Assembly (NCBI GenBank): GCA_023431405.1
Contig: JAEYVZ010000094.1
Coordinates: 1 to 20,704 of the forward strand
Reading direction: 5' to 3'
DNA from: Actinomycetes bacterium
GTDB taxonomy: Bacteria; Actinomycetota; Actinomycetes; Actinomycetales; Microbacteriaceae
DNA: 20,704 bases
Below the pieces are notes generated by a model that worked only from the letters and a program-made list of their open reading frames with translations, was not told where the DNA came from and ran no database searches. Shown here in pieces: positions 15,235 through 20,704 of this stretch (position 1 is the stretch's first letter; the number at the start of each line of letters is the position of its first letter). Made by a program: the position numbers and the translations under genes.

Positions 15235-15306
15235 TGGGGTATGGTGTAATTGGCAACACGGCTGATTCTGGTTCAGTTGTTCTTGGTTCGAGTCCAGGTA
15301 CCCCAG
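15235..15306 (+). tRNA. tRNA-Gln (anticodon CUG)
   Basis: A full cloverleaf can be folded. The acceptor stem is TGGGGTA with TACCCCA (7 bp) and discriminator G15306. The D stem is GTGT/ACAC. The anticodon stem is GCTGA/TCAGT with loop TTCTGGT, anticodon CTG at 15268-15270. The T stem is CTTGG/CCAGG with loop TTCGAGT. The 3' CCA is not encoded (CAA follows). It reads CAG codons, which are frequent in this GC-rich DNA. It lies 94 nt after gltX, which would charge it with glutamate before amidation if the organism uses the indirect route. Confidence 0.95.
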
Positions 15307-15312
15307 CAAGAG

Positions 15313-15345
15313 TCCCTGAGCTTCTTCGGAAGCCAGGGATTTCGT
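15313..15345 (+). terminator. Intrinsic terminator of tRNA-Gln
   Basis: TCCCTG-A-GCTTC pairs with GAAGC-CAGGGA around a stable TTCG tetraloop (11 bp plus one bulged A). It begins 7 nt after the tRNA and is followed by TTTCGTGTTCTT. This is the best-formed T-tailed terminator in the window. Confidence 0.85.
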
Positions 15346-15368
15346 GTTCTTCGGCGCTCTCCGCCCCG

Positions 15369-15399
15369 CTGAGCCTTACCGCTCCGGTGTAACGCTCAG
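15369..15399 (-). terminator. Hairpin just after the DUF262 gene, possible terminator
   Basis: CTGAGC (15369-15374) pairs with GCTCAG (15394-15399), with inner TTA/TAA and CCG/CGG pairs, a 2-nt bulge and one mismatch. On the minus strand it starts 5 nt after the stop of the DUF262-DUF1524 gene. A T-run is absent on that side. Confidence 0.45.
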
Positions 15400-15404
15400 A
15401 GGTG

Positions 15405-17417
15405 TCACCCCATCGCATCGCCGATGTACGAGTACTTCACGAACACCTCGGATGCCCAGCCGGCCTCGTCGAGCACTCCTTGGACAGCGGTGAGCATGTA
15501 CTTCGAGTCCCAGCCCATGTAGAGGTACTGGCCTTCGTCCAGCCGGTCCCACTGACCGTTCCACGCCATCTCGGGGTAGACCGGCCCACCGCGGCGTGCG
15601 CTGAAGTCGATCACACTGTCGCGCGAGTCGGCCCACAGTCGCTTGAAGACCCGGTTGAAGAGGTATCGGATGTCCTTGACCTCCCAATGCTCACCGCGGT
15701 ATTCGACATAGTCGAACTCGCGCTGCCAGCCCCGCGGCCACCCGCGCCGCTTCTTGGCATCCAGAATGGGGGTGAGGTCGTCGTCATCGATGCCGACGAC
15801 GGCCGGTCGCTCCCACACCCGCGTGAAGAGGCCCGTCAGGTGCTCTGTGCGCGCAGCGATCTGAGCGGTTCCCCATGCGGGCACGTCGGCGAGCTCAGCG
15901 GTCGGCACGACGGCGCTGCGTGCGTAGAGCGCTCGCTTCGCTGGATACGACGCGTCGAAGGCGCGATCGAAGAGGTCATGTTCGAGAAGGGTGAGGTTGC
16001 CGAGGGTCTGGGCGAGTGCTCGGTGCGCGTTCTGCTCGTCGTCGCTGTATTCGGCCCAGCTCCGCACACCATCCCCGCTCCATTCGTCGCCGGGCGCGAG
16101 GGGCACGACGTGGTCGACATCGAGGCCTTCGTGCGTGTCGACCCCCGAGAGGCGCGCGAGCACATAGGGGGCGTGGGGGAGGTCGCTGTACTTGAGGCCC
16201 ACCCGTGTGCGCTCGTCGGAGGGCGTGATGCGGGCGATCGCCCGAACGAGCTCGTCGCGGCCGAGATCCGCTGCCCGGCACAGCCGTGCCACGAGTCGGT
16301 CGTTGGACAGCCCGACGATCTTGCGACGAAGAAGAAGCGACTGGAGGTGTTCGAGCGATGCGATGAGCTCATCGGTGGAGATCTCGCCCGTCTGACGCTC
16401 TCGGTAGAGACGCATGACGAGAGGGTAGGTGCCGCGTCCGAAGGTGTTGAGGTAGCCGAGCTGACGCCCCACCTCCGCGTCGGGTGCGGCGGAAGGCGCG
16501 AGCAGCGTGCGGTAGATCTCGGAGAAGTCGCGCCACTGCTCGGCGTGCCGGCGGAGGGTCTCGATCCCGAGCCGTGGGAACTGCTGCCGGAAGACGTCGT
16601 ACACTCCGCGCTCACCCACGACGTTCACCTCGCGGCCGGTGAGCATCACGAGGTAGTGGCGCCAGAATGCCCCGATCTGTTCGCCGGTGTTCTCCTCGAT
16701 CGGAAGCCAGTACTCGTTCTCGATCTCGGTCTGCTGCGCGTGCGAGAGGCCCATCAGCACGTAGTTGTGGATGAGTTCGTGGTCGCGCAGCGGTTCGCCC
16801 GTCGAATTGAGGCTCTCGAAGATCTGCTGGGCGTTGGCCTGCGCGCCGAGGGTGATCGACACATGCTCGAGCTTCTGGAGTCCGCGCCAGATGCGGGCCG
16901 CTTCGTCGGGACGGATCTGACTGCGGAAGAACGCGTAGTTGTCGTCGAACCGCGATTCCCGCACGGCATCTTCGGGGGAGCGGCGATCGAGAACGACGCT
17001 CTCGAACACGTCGGCCCATGCGCGGTGCGGGCGCAGCTTCGTTCGCGTCGGGTCGTCATCGCGCACCAGAACCCGGGCGAGCTCGCTCGCGAGCTGCGGG
17101 TCGTCGGCGATGAGTGTGTGATGGAGCGCCGCGATCAGCAGCATGAGCGTCGTGATGCGCTGCTGTCCATCGATGAGCACGAGATGCGCATCGTCGGCAG
17201 CGCTCGTTGACGCGGTGGAGAGGATCGACCCGATGAAGTGCGTGTGTCCGTCGTCGGTGTCGGCGACGGCACGGATGTCGGCGAGGAGCTGTTCGCATCC
17301 GCCGATGTCCCACCGGTACTGCCGCTGGTACACGGGCACCACGATGGTCGTGTCGGATGCCGAGAGCCAGCCGATCGTGTTGACCGCGGTCGCTTCGACA
17401 TTGGTGGCAGCGCTCAT
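15405..17417 (-). CDS. DUF262-DUF1524 protein (GmrSD-like), putative defence nuclease
   Basis: This 670-aa protein joins a DUF262 domain and a DUF1524 HNH-type domain, the layout of GmrSD-like type IV restriction enzymes, BrxU and SspE. DUF262 motifs are VPVYQRQYRW (27-36), HFIGSI (60-65), LIDGQQRITTL (81-91, the nucleotide-binding DGQQR) and IFESLNSTGEPL (199-210). DUF1524 follows at about 400-530, with VDHVVPLAPGDEW (434-446; D435, H436) and LGNLTLLEHD (472-481). Residues 540-670 form a further domain I cannot name, rich in W and Y (WNGQWDRLDEGQYLYMGWD). The ATG at 17417 has AAGG 6 nt upstream; an in-frame ATG at 17441 lacks one. TAAACT (complement of 17451-17456) may be the -10. It stands alone, with no methylase or Dnd/Ssp/BREX partner here. 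Its target is unknown. Confidence 0.85.
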   Translation of the reverse strand: MSAATNVEATAVNTIGWLSASDTTIVVPVYQRQYRWDIGGCEQLLADIRAVADTDDGHTHFIGSILSTASTSAADDAHLVLIDGQQRITTLMLLIAALHHTLIADDPQLASELARVLVRDDDPTRTKLRPHRAWADVFESVVLDRRSPEDAVRESRFDDNYAFFRSQIRPDEAARIWRGLQKLEHVSITLGAQANAQQIFESLNSTGEPLRDHELIHNYVLMGLSHAQQTEIENEYWLPIEENTGEQIGAFWRHYLVMLTGREVNVVGERGVYDVFRQQFPRLGIETLRRHAEQWRDFSEIYRTLLAPSAAPDAEVGRQLGYLNTFGRGTYPLVMRLYRERQTGEISTDELIASLEHLQSLLLRRKIVGLSNDRLVARLCRAADLGRDELVRAIARITPSDERTRVGLKYSDLPHAPYVLARLSGVDTHEGLDVDHVVPLAPGDEWSGDGVRSWAEYSDDEQNAHRALAQTLGNLTLLEHDLFDRAFDASYPAKRALYARSAVVPTAELADVPAWGTAQIAARTEHLTGLFTRVWERPAVVGIDDDDLTPILDAKKRRGWPRGWQREFDYVEYRGEHWEVKDIRYLFNRVFKRLWADSRDSVIDFSARRGGPVYPEMAWNGQWDRLDEGQYLYMGWDSKYMLTAVQGVLDEAGWASEVFVKYSYIGDAMG

Positions 17418-17562
17418 GTTCACCTTCACGTCGGGTTGCAAACCCCGTCGAGTTTACCCGTGGTCACGGCAGGTTCCCGGGTGGCTCGCGGACCCGCGGG
17501 TAGGCTTGCCTGAGCCGGACCTGTAAAAACTTCGCTGGTCCGCGGAAAGGGCATGATTCGTC
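17418..17562. promoter_or_regulatory. Divergent control region between the DUF262 gene and the oxygenase-like gene
   Basis: For the leftward gene, TAAACT (complement of 17451-17456) is a -10 candidate, and a small inverted repeat GGGTT-gca-AACCC lies at 17433-17445. For the rightward gene, TAGGCT at 17501-17506 is a -10 candidate. The surrounding 19 bp (about 17499-17517) match 11 of 19 positions of the DtxR/IdeR iron-box consensus as I recall it, which is weak. A ribosome site GGAAAGGG (17544-17551) precedes the rightward ATG by 11 nt. Confidence 0.35.
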
Positions 17563-18336
17563 ATGGGTTACATCAAGAGCGCCGCGCTCGAGGAGACCGG
17601 ATACGTCGTCCTCGACCGCTACGACAAGCCGATCGATCCGAAGGAATGGCTCGACGTCGAGTACGTCGACTGGAAGTCTTCGGGTGACACGCGCTTCGCG
17701 CCGCTGGCGTCGGCCAAGGGTGACATCGAGTGCAACGGCTTCTGGAACCACAAGCCGCCGCGCACCGACAAAGACGGCGTGTGGATCGACTCGCAGACCG
17801 CGATCGCGCCCACGCTGACGGCCCGAGCGAAGGAGCCCGGCGCCAACGTCGGTCGCTGCCGCATCATCGAGCTCCAGCCGAACACGTACGCAGACTGCCT
17901 CTACAACCTGCACCAGGACGACAACAACCGTCTGAACCCCGACGGTACGGGGTGGGTCGTGCGCAGCTTCTTCAACCTCACCGACGACAAGGACAGCTTC
18001 TTCGTCCTGCGCGAGAACCGCACCGACCCGAGTCAGGAGACGCGCATCGCGCTGCCGGCGGGTGCGCAGCTCATCATCGACACCCAGCGCCTGTGGCACG
18101 CCGCCACCCACTACGGCGACTCGCCGCGTTACTGCCTCATCACGTCGTGGACGAGCGGTCCCGAGCTCGACGCCTACATCGAGAAGTACAACGGCGTGAA
18201 CAAGGTCGAGAGCGTGCACGTCGACCAGGAGACGCTCGATGCCGGTCAGGCCGAGCAGGCCCGCCGTCTCGCCGCCCGCGCGGCGGCTCTCGCCGCGCGC
18301 GGTCAGCGTGACGTCGCTGTCATGAGCGAGGCCTGA
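17563..18336 (+). CDS. Conserved-looking protein with a Fe(II)/2-oxoglutarate dioxygenase-like signature
   Basis: I do not recognise this 257-aa protein as a named family. It is soluble, with no signal peptide or membrane segment. Residues 100-197 read like a double-stranded beta-helix. There is an HxD pair (H117, D119 in YNLHQDDN), an arginine-bearing strand (WVVRSFFNLTDD), a distal histidine H179 (QRLWHAA) and an arginine exactly ten residues later (R189, SPRYCLITSW). HxD...H...R at that spacing is the iron and 2-oxoglutarate binding pattern of the dioxygenase superfamily. The C-terminus (223-245) is an alanine/arginine-rich helix. The likely role is hydroxylation of a small molecule or protein, with unknown substrate. 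It has its own promoter region and a strong downstream terminator, so it appears monocistronic. Confidence 0.75.
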   Translation: MGYIKSAALEETGYVVLDRYDKPIDPKEWLDVEYVDWKSSGDTRFAPLASAKGDIECNGFWNHKPPRTDKDGVWIDSQTAIAPTLTARAKEPGANVGRCRIIELQPNTYADCLYNLHQDDNNRLNPDGTGWVVRSFFNLTDDKDSFFVLRENRTDPSQETRIALPAGAQLIIDTQRLWHAATHYGDSPRYCLITSWTSGPELDAYIEKYNGVNKVESVHVDQETLDAGQAEQARRLAARAAALAARGQRDVAVMSEA

Positions 18337-18360
18337 GCCTCCTCTCCTGCGACGACATCG

Positions 18361-18394
18361 AAGAGGGTCCCGGCCGTTCGGTCGGGACCCTCTT
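18361..18394. terminator. Strong bidirectional terminator hairpin
   Basis: AAGAGGGTCCCG (18361-18372) and CGGGACCCTCTT (18383-18394) form a perfect 12-bp stem with a 10-nt loop. The A-rich left end and TT right end give short T-runs in both directions. It sits between the convergent oxygenase-like gene (stop at 18336) and the heptad-repeat gene (stop at 18447) and probably ends both transcripts. Confidence 0.85.
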
Positions 18395-18446
18395 GTCGTG
18401 CGAGGCTGCTCGCCGCAGTGGCGAGCCGTTCAGATCGCTCGGAAGG

Positions 18447-20051
18447 TCACGCCACCGCCAGTGCGGCTCTGCGTGTGCGGTGGCTGATGCGGTGGCCCAC
18501 CCAGAACCCGATGGCGATGATGCCGGCCAACACGATGGCGAGCACCCACGGGAGAAGCGAGGGCGCGGCGCTCGTTGTGGCGGAGGCGAGCTCGCCGGTG
18601 CCGTCGGCGATCTGCGCGTTGCCGTCGGCGAGCGAAGCCGATCCGTCCGCAAGATCCGATGTGCCGGTCGCCAGCAGCGCGGATCCGTCGGAGAGCGCCG
18701 TCGCGCCGGCCGAGAGCGCCCCGATGCCGGCGGCCAGATCCGTCGCCCCTGCCGCGAGGTCGCCGGTGCCGTCGGCGAGGGTCACCGCGCCGTCGTTGAG
18801 CCTGTTCGCGCCCGCGCTGAGCGTCTGGGTGCCGGTGCGCAGGGCCGCCGCGCCCGAGGCGAGGGTCTTCGTACCGTCTGCGAGCGCGCCGGCGCCGCTG
18901 GCCAGGTCGCGGTTGCCGCGGGCGAGATCTGCGGCACCCTGGGCGAGCATGTCGGCTCCGGCCGAAAGCTCGCTCGTGCCGGCGCTGAGGTCGTCCGCGC
19001 CGCGTGACAGTCGCACGGCGCCGCTCGCGAGTGCGGGTGCGCCCTTCTTCGTGTCGTTGAGCGCGACGGTCCCTGGCCAGTCGTACGCGGCGTCGCCGTT
19101 GATGATGTTGTCGATTCCGCCCTTGAGCTGACCTACGCCACCGGAGGCGAGCAGCAGACCCTGCGCGAGCGACGATGAGGCAGCGGCCGGCGCTGCGAGG
19201 GCTGCGACCTGGTCGCGGACACCCGCCGAAAGGGCTTTCAGTCCCTGCAGTGTCGCGTCGGCCGGCTCGGCGTCAGCGAGCGCGGCGATGGCCGCGGCGA
19301 GGTTCGCGGCATTGGTGGGCGCCGATGCCGCCTGCGTCGTCAGCGCGGTCTGAGTGGCGGGATCGGCGAGGGTCCGCACCTGGGTGGTGATCTTGCTGTT
19401 GAGGGTCGTCTCGAAGTCGTCAGCCTTCTTCAGGACGCCCCGCGTGTAGGTCTCTGCGCCCGCGACGCCCGCCGACAGGCGCGAAGCGCCGGTGGCGAGG
19501 TCGGACGCGCCCGCGGCGATCGTGTTCGCCCCGGTCGCCACCTCGGACGCTCCCGCGGCAAGGTCGTCGGCTCCGGCGCTCACGCGGACGGCCCCGGAGG
19601 CGGCGGAGGACGCTCCGGATGCCAGACGGGCCGCCCCTCCGGCGGCGGAGCCGGCGCCTGCGCTCAGTCGGTCCGCACCCGCCGCAGCCGAGGCGGCTCC
19701 GTCTGAGAGCGATGCGGCGCCGTCGACGAGGCGTCGGGCCCCGGCATCCGCCCGGCCTGCGCCGTCATCGAGCTTCTGCGCACCCTCCGACGCGGCCGTC
19801 GCCCCTTCGCCGAGCGCACCGGCGCCCGTGGCGAGGTCGCTGGCGCCGCTGGCGAGCTGCGCCGCACCGTCGGCGACTCTGCTCGACCCGTCATGGGCCT
19901 GCACGGCGCCGGCATCGAGGCGCGTCGCGCCGTCTGCCATCCGTGCGAGGGTGCTGAAGAACAGGATGGTCATCGCCGCCAGCAGCACGCTGAGGGTGAT
20001 GACGGCGATGCGCATGCCCATGCCGTGGACGTGTGCGTCGGTTCTCGTCAT
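18447..20051 (-). CDS. Membrane-anchored heptad-repeat protein (YhgE/Pip-like repeats)
   Basis: This is a 534-aa protein with one membrane helix at each end (about 14-34 and 498-517). The basic residues after the second helix (HRISHRTRR) suggest both termini are cytoplasmic. In between lie 22 uninterrupted heptads of form G-A-x-x-L-x-x (41-194), a non-repeat domain (195-336), then another 22 heptads (337-490). This repeat class (xxxLxxG, as in TIGR03057) occurs in YhgE/Pip phage-infection proteins, EsaA/YueB of type VII secretion and MMPL-associated proteins. Those usually carry more C-terminal helices, which are missing here. I infer a long rod on the outer face of the membrane. The ATG at 20051 has GGAG 6 nt upstream. 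It diverges from ptsH across 350 nt. The function is unknown. Confidence 0.9.
   Translation of the reverse strand: MTRTDAHVHGMGMRIAVITLSVLLAAMTILFFSTLARMADGATRLDAGAVQAHDGSSRVADGAAQLASGASDLATGAGALGEGATAASEGAQKLDDGAGRADAGARRLVDGAASLSDGAASAAAGADRLSAGAGSAAGGAARLASGASSAASGAVRVSAGADDLAAGASEVATGANTIAAGASDLATGASRLSAGVAGAETYTRGVLKKADDFETTLNSKITTQVRTLADPATQTALTTQAASAPTNAANLAAAIAALADAEPADATLQGLKALSAGVRDQVAALAAPAAASSSLAQGLLLASGGVGQLKGGIDNIINGDAAYDWPGTVALNDTKKGAPALASGAVRLSRGADDLSAGTSELSAGADMLAQGAADLARGNRDLASGAGALADGTKTLASGAAALRTGTQTLSAGANRLNDGAVTLADGTGDLAAGATDLAAGIGALSAGATALSDGSALLATGTSDLADGSASLADGNAQIADGTGELASATTSAAPSLLPWVLAIVLAGIIAIGFWVGHRISHRTRRAALAVA
18582..19043 (-). repeat. Second block of 22 seven-codon repeats
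   Basis: Residues 337-490 of the heptad protein are 22 consecutive units, 462 nt with a 21-nt period. Examples are GADDLSA, GTSELSA, GAADLAR, GTKTLAS, GATDLAA, GTSDLAD and GSASLAD. Leucine at position 5 is kept in nearly all units, more strictly than in the first block. Confidence 0.95.
19470..19931 (-). repeat. First block of 22 seven-codon repeats
   Basis: Residues 41-194 of the heptad protein are 22 consecutive units, again 462 nt with a 21-nt period. Examples are GATRLDA, GAAQLAS, GASDLAT, GARRLVD, GADRLSA, GADDLAA and GASRLSA. Position 5 is less strict than in the second block, with A, V or I in several units. Confidence 0.95.
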
Positions 20052-20401
20052 TGAGGACTCCGTTGTGGTCTGCCTGCGTCGTTGCAGGGTCGGGTGCGCA
20101 CCGGGCCGAGCCGTCGATGCGGATCTGCGGGTGATCCTCTCCGGTGCGGCGGGAACGCCGTCCGGAGTCGTCGTGAAGCGCGTCGCGACGCTAACAGCAT
20201 TCGTTCAGGTTTCGGAGATGCGGCTCTTGCTTCTGCGGGGTGGAACTAAGTGTCAGTCAGTGTGGTGCGGAGTCTCTTGTAGGAATACGACAAGAGCGTC
20301 GGTGAAGCGCGTGCGCCGGGACCGAGGGCTCCGGCCTCCGAGGATGTTCCGACAAAGGGCGACACCGCTTAGTCTCGAAAGACCGATACAAGGAGGAAAC
20401 C
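20052..20401. promoter_or_regulatory. 350-nt divergent intergenic region upstream of ptsH and the heptad-repeat gene
   Basis: No gene is supported here. It contains an inverted repeat CTCTTGT (20274-20280) / ACAAGAG (20290-20296) with a 9-nt spacer, a possible operator or small hairpin. A candidate ptsH promoter follows (TTCCGA 20347-20352, 17 bp, TAGTCT 20370-20375), giving a leader of about 20 nt. For the leftward gene, TAGCGT (complement of 20188-20193) is a possible -10 with a leader of about 130 nt. The ribosome site of ptsH is AGGAGG (20391-20396), 5 nt from the ATG and the strongest in the window. Confidence 0.45.
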
Positions 20402-20671
20402 ATGGCAGAACGCACCGCCACCGTCGCCAGCAGCTCCGGCCTGCACGCACGCCCCGCGAAGCTCTTCGTGCAGGCGGTACAGGCGACCGGCGTGCCCGTC
20501 ACGATCGCCGTCGACGGCGGCCCCGACCTCAACGCGGGCAGCATCCTGAGCCTCATGGGCCTCGGCGCGACGCAGGGCACCGTCGTGACCCTGAAGGCTG
20601 AGGGAGACGGGGCGGAAGAGGCTCTCGACAGCCTCGTCGCGTTCCTGGAGACCGACCACGACGCCGAGTGA
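20402..20671 (+). CDS. ptsH: Phosphocarrier protein HPr of the sugar phosphotransferase system
   Basis: HPr accepts a phosphate from enzyme I on its active-site histidine and passes it to the sugar-specific EIIA proteins in the cytosol. The 89-residue protein has the family length and the active-site motif GLHARPA (H15, R17). The second signature, NAGSILSLMGLGA, contains S47 at the position of the regulatory Ser-46 of low-GC Gram-positives; actinobacteria often lack the HPr kinase that uses it. The strong AGGAGG ribosome site suggests high expression. No ptsI or EII gene is in view, so it may be monocistronic or linked to genes to the right. Confidence 0.96.
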   Translation: MAERTATVASSSGLHARPAKLFVQAVQATGVPVTIAVDGGPDLNAGSILSLMGLGATQGTVVTLKAEGDGAEEALDSLVAFLETDHDAE

Positions 20672-20704
20672 ACCGACCTCCTCGAGAATGACGGATGCCG
20701 CGGG
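20672..20704. other. Short tail after ptsH with no recognised feature
   Basis: These 33 nt follow the HPr stop codon up to the window edge. I see no gene start, hairpin or promoter in them. Confidence 0.6.

Noticed and set aside
15235..15404. tRNA-Gln as an integration site (att) for a genomic island
   Set aside because: I searched by eye for a second copy of the tRNA 3' end (GGTTCGAGTCC / GTACCCCA) and saw none, and there is no integrase.
15402..17210. Plus-strand frame of 602 codons opposite the DUF262 gene
   Set aside because: The minus-strand frame carries the conserved DUF262 and DUF1524 motifs and a ribosome site. The plus-strand frame has neither.
18393..20601. Several plus-strand frames across the heptad-repeat gene, some with repetitive A/P/S-rich translations
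   Set aside because: The 21-nt periodic codon pattern keeps antisense frames free of stops. Membrane helices and a ribosome site exist only on the minus strand.

Overview
The window looks like chromosomal DNA of a high-GC Gram-positive bacterium, probably an actinobacterium of the Microbacteriaceae type. Four things point there: GC-rich wobble positions throughout, GTG starts, apparently leaderless mRNAs with TANNNT -10 boxes 6-7 nt before the start codon, and a serA / leuB / FAH-family / MFS / gltX neighbourhood that I recall from actinobacteria such as Mycobacterium tuberculosis (Rv2992c-Rv2996c). The genus is inference. No insertion sequence, integrase, phage gene, CRISPR array or rRNA was seen.

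Region 1 (1-5324) is a sugar-acid catabolic locus. It holds a complete set of candidate enzymes for the non-phosphorylative L-fucose route: an aldo/keto reductase (sugar to lactone; cut by the window edge), an amidohydrolase lactonase, an L-fuconate dehydratase of the enolase superfamily, an SDR dehydrogenase, and an FAH-family 2,4-diketo-3-deoxy-L-fuconate hydrolase. The products would be pyruvate and L-lactate. A FadR-type GntR regulator sits beside them. The dehydratase/reductase pair and the hydrolase/SDR pair diverge from one 17-bp palindromic operator that lies inside the -35/-10 spacer of both predicted promoters.

Region 2 (5325-15404) is housekeeping. It has serA (serine synthesis), a TetR regulator with a divergent DHA2-type drug exporter and its operator, leuB and ilvE (branched-chain amino acids), a second FAH-family enzyme, a second MFS transporter, gltX, and a tRNA-Gln(CUG). 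The GluRS / tRNA-Gln adjacency fits the indirect (GatCAB) route to Gln-tRNA used by most actinobacteria.

Region 3 (15405-20704) is less conventional. It has a lone DUF262-DUF1524 protein (GmrSD/BrxU/SspE-like, putative defence nuclease) with an unassigned C-terminal domain, and a protein of unknown function with a plausible Fe(II)/2-oxoglutarate HxD...H...R signature. A membrane protein follows, made of two blocks of exactly 22 unbroken seven-residue repeats around a central domain and flanked by one membrane segment at each end. The window closes with ptsH (HPr). The strongest candidates for something undescribed are the 22+22 heptad protein and the putative oxygenase.
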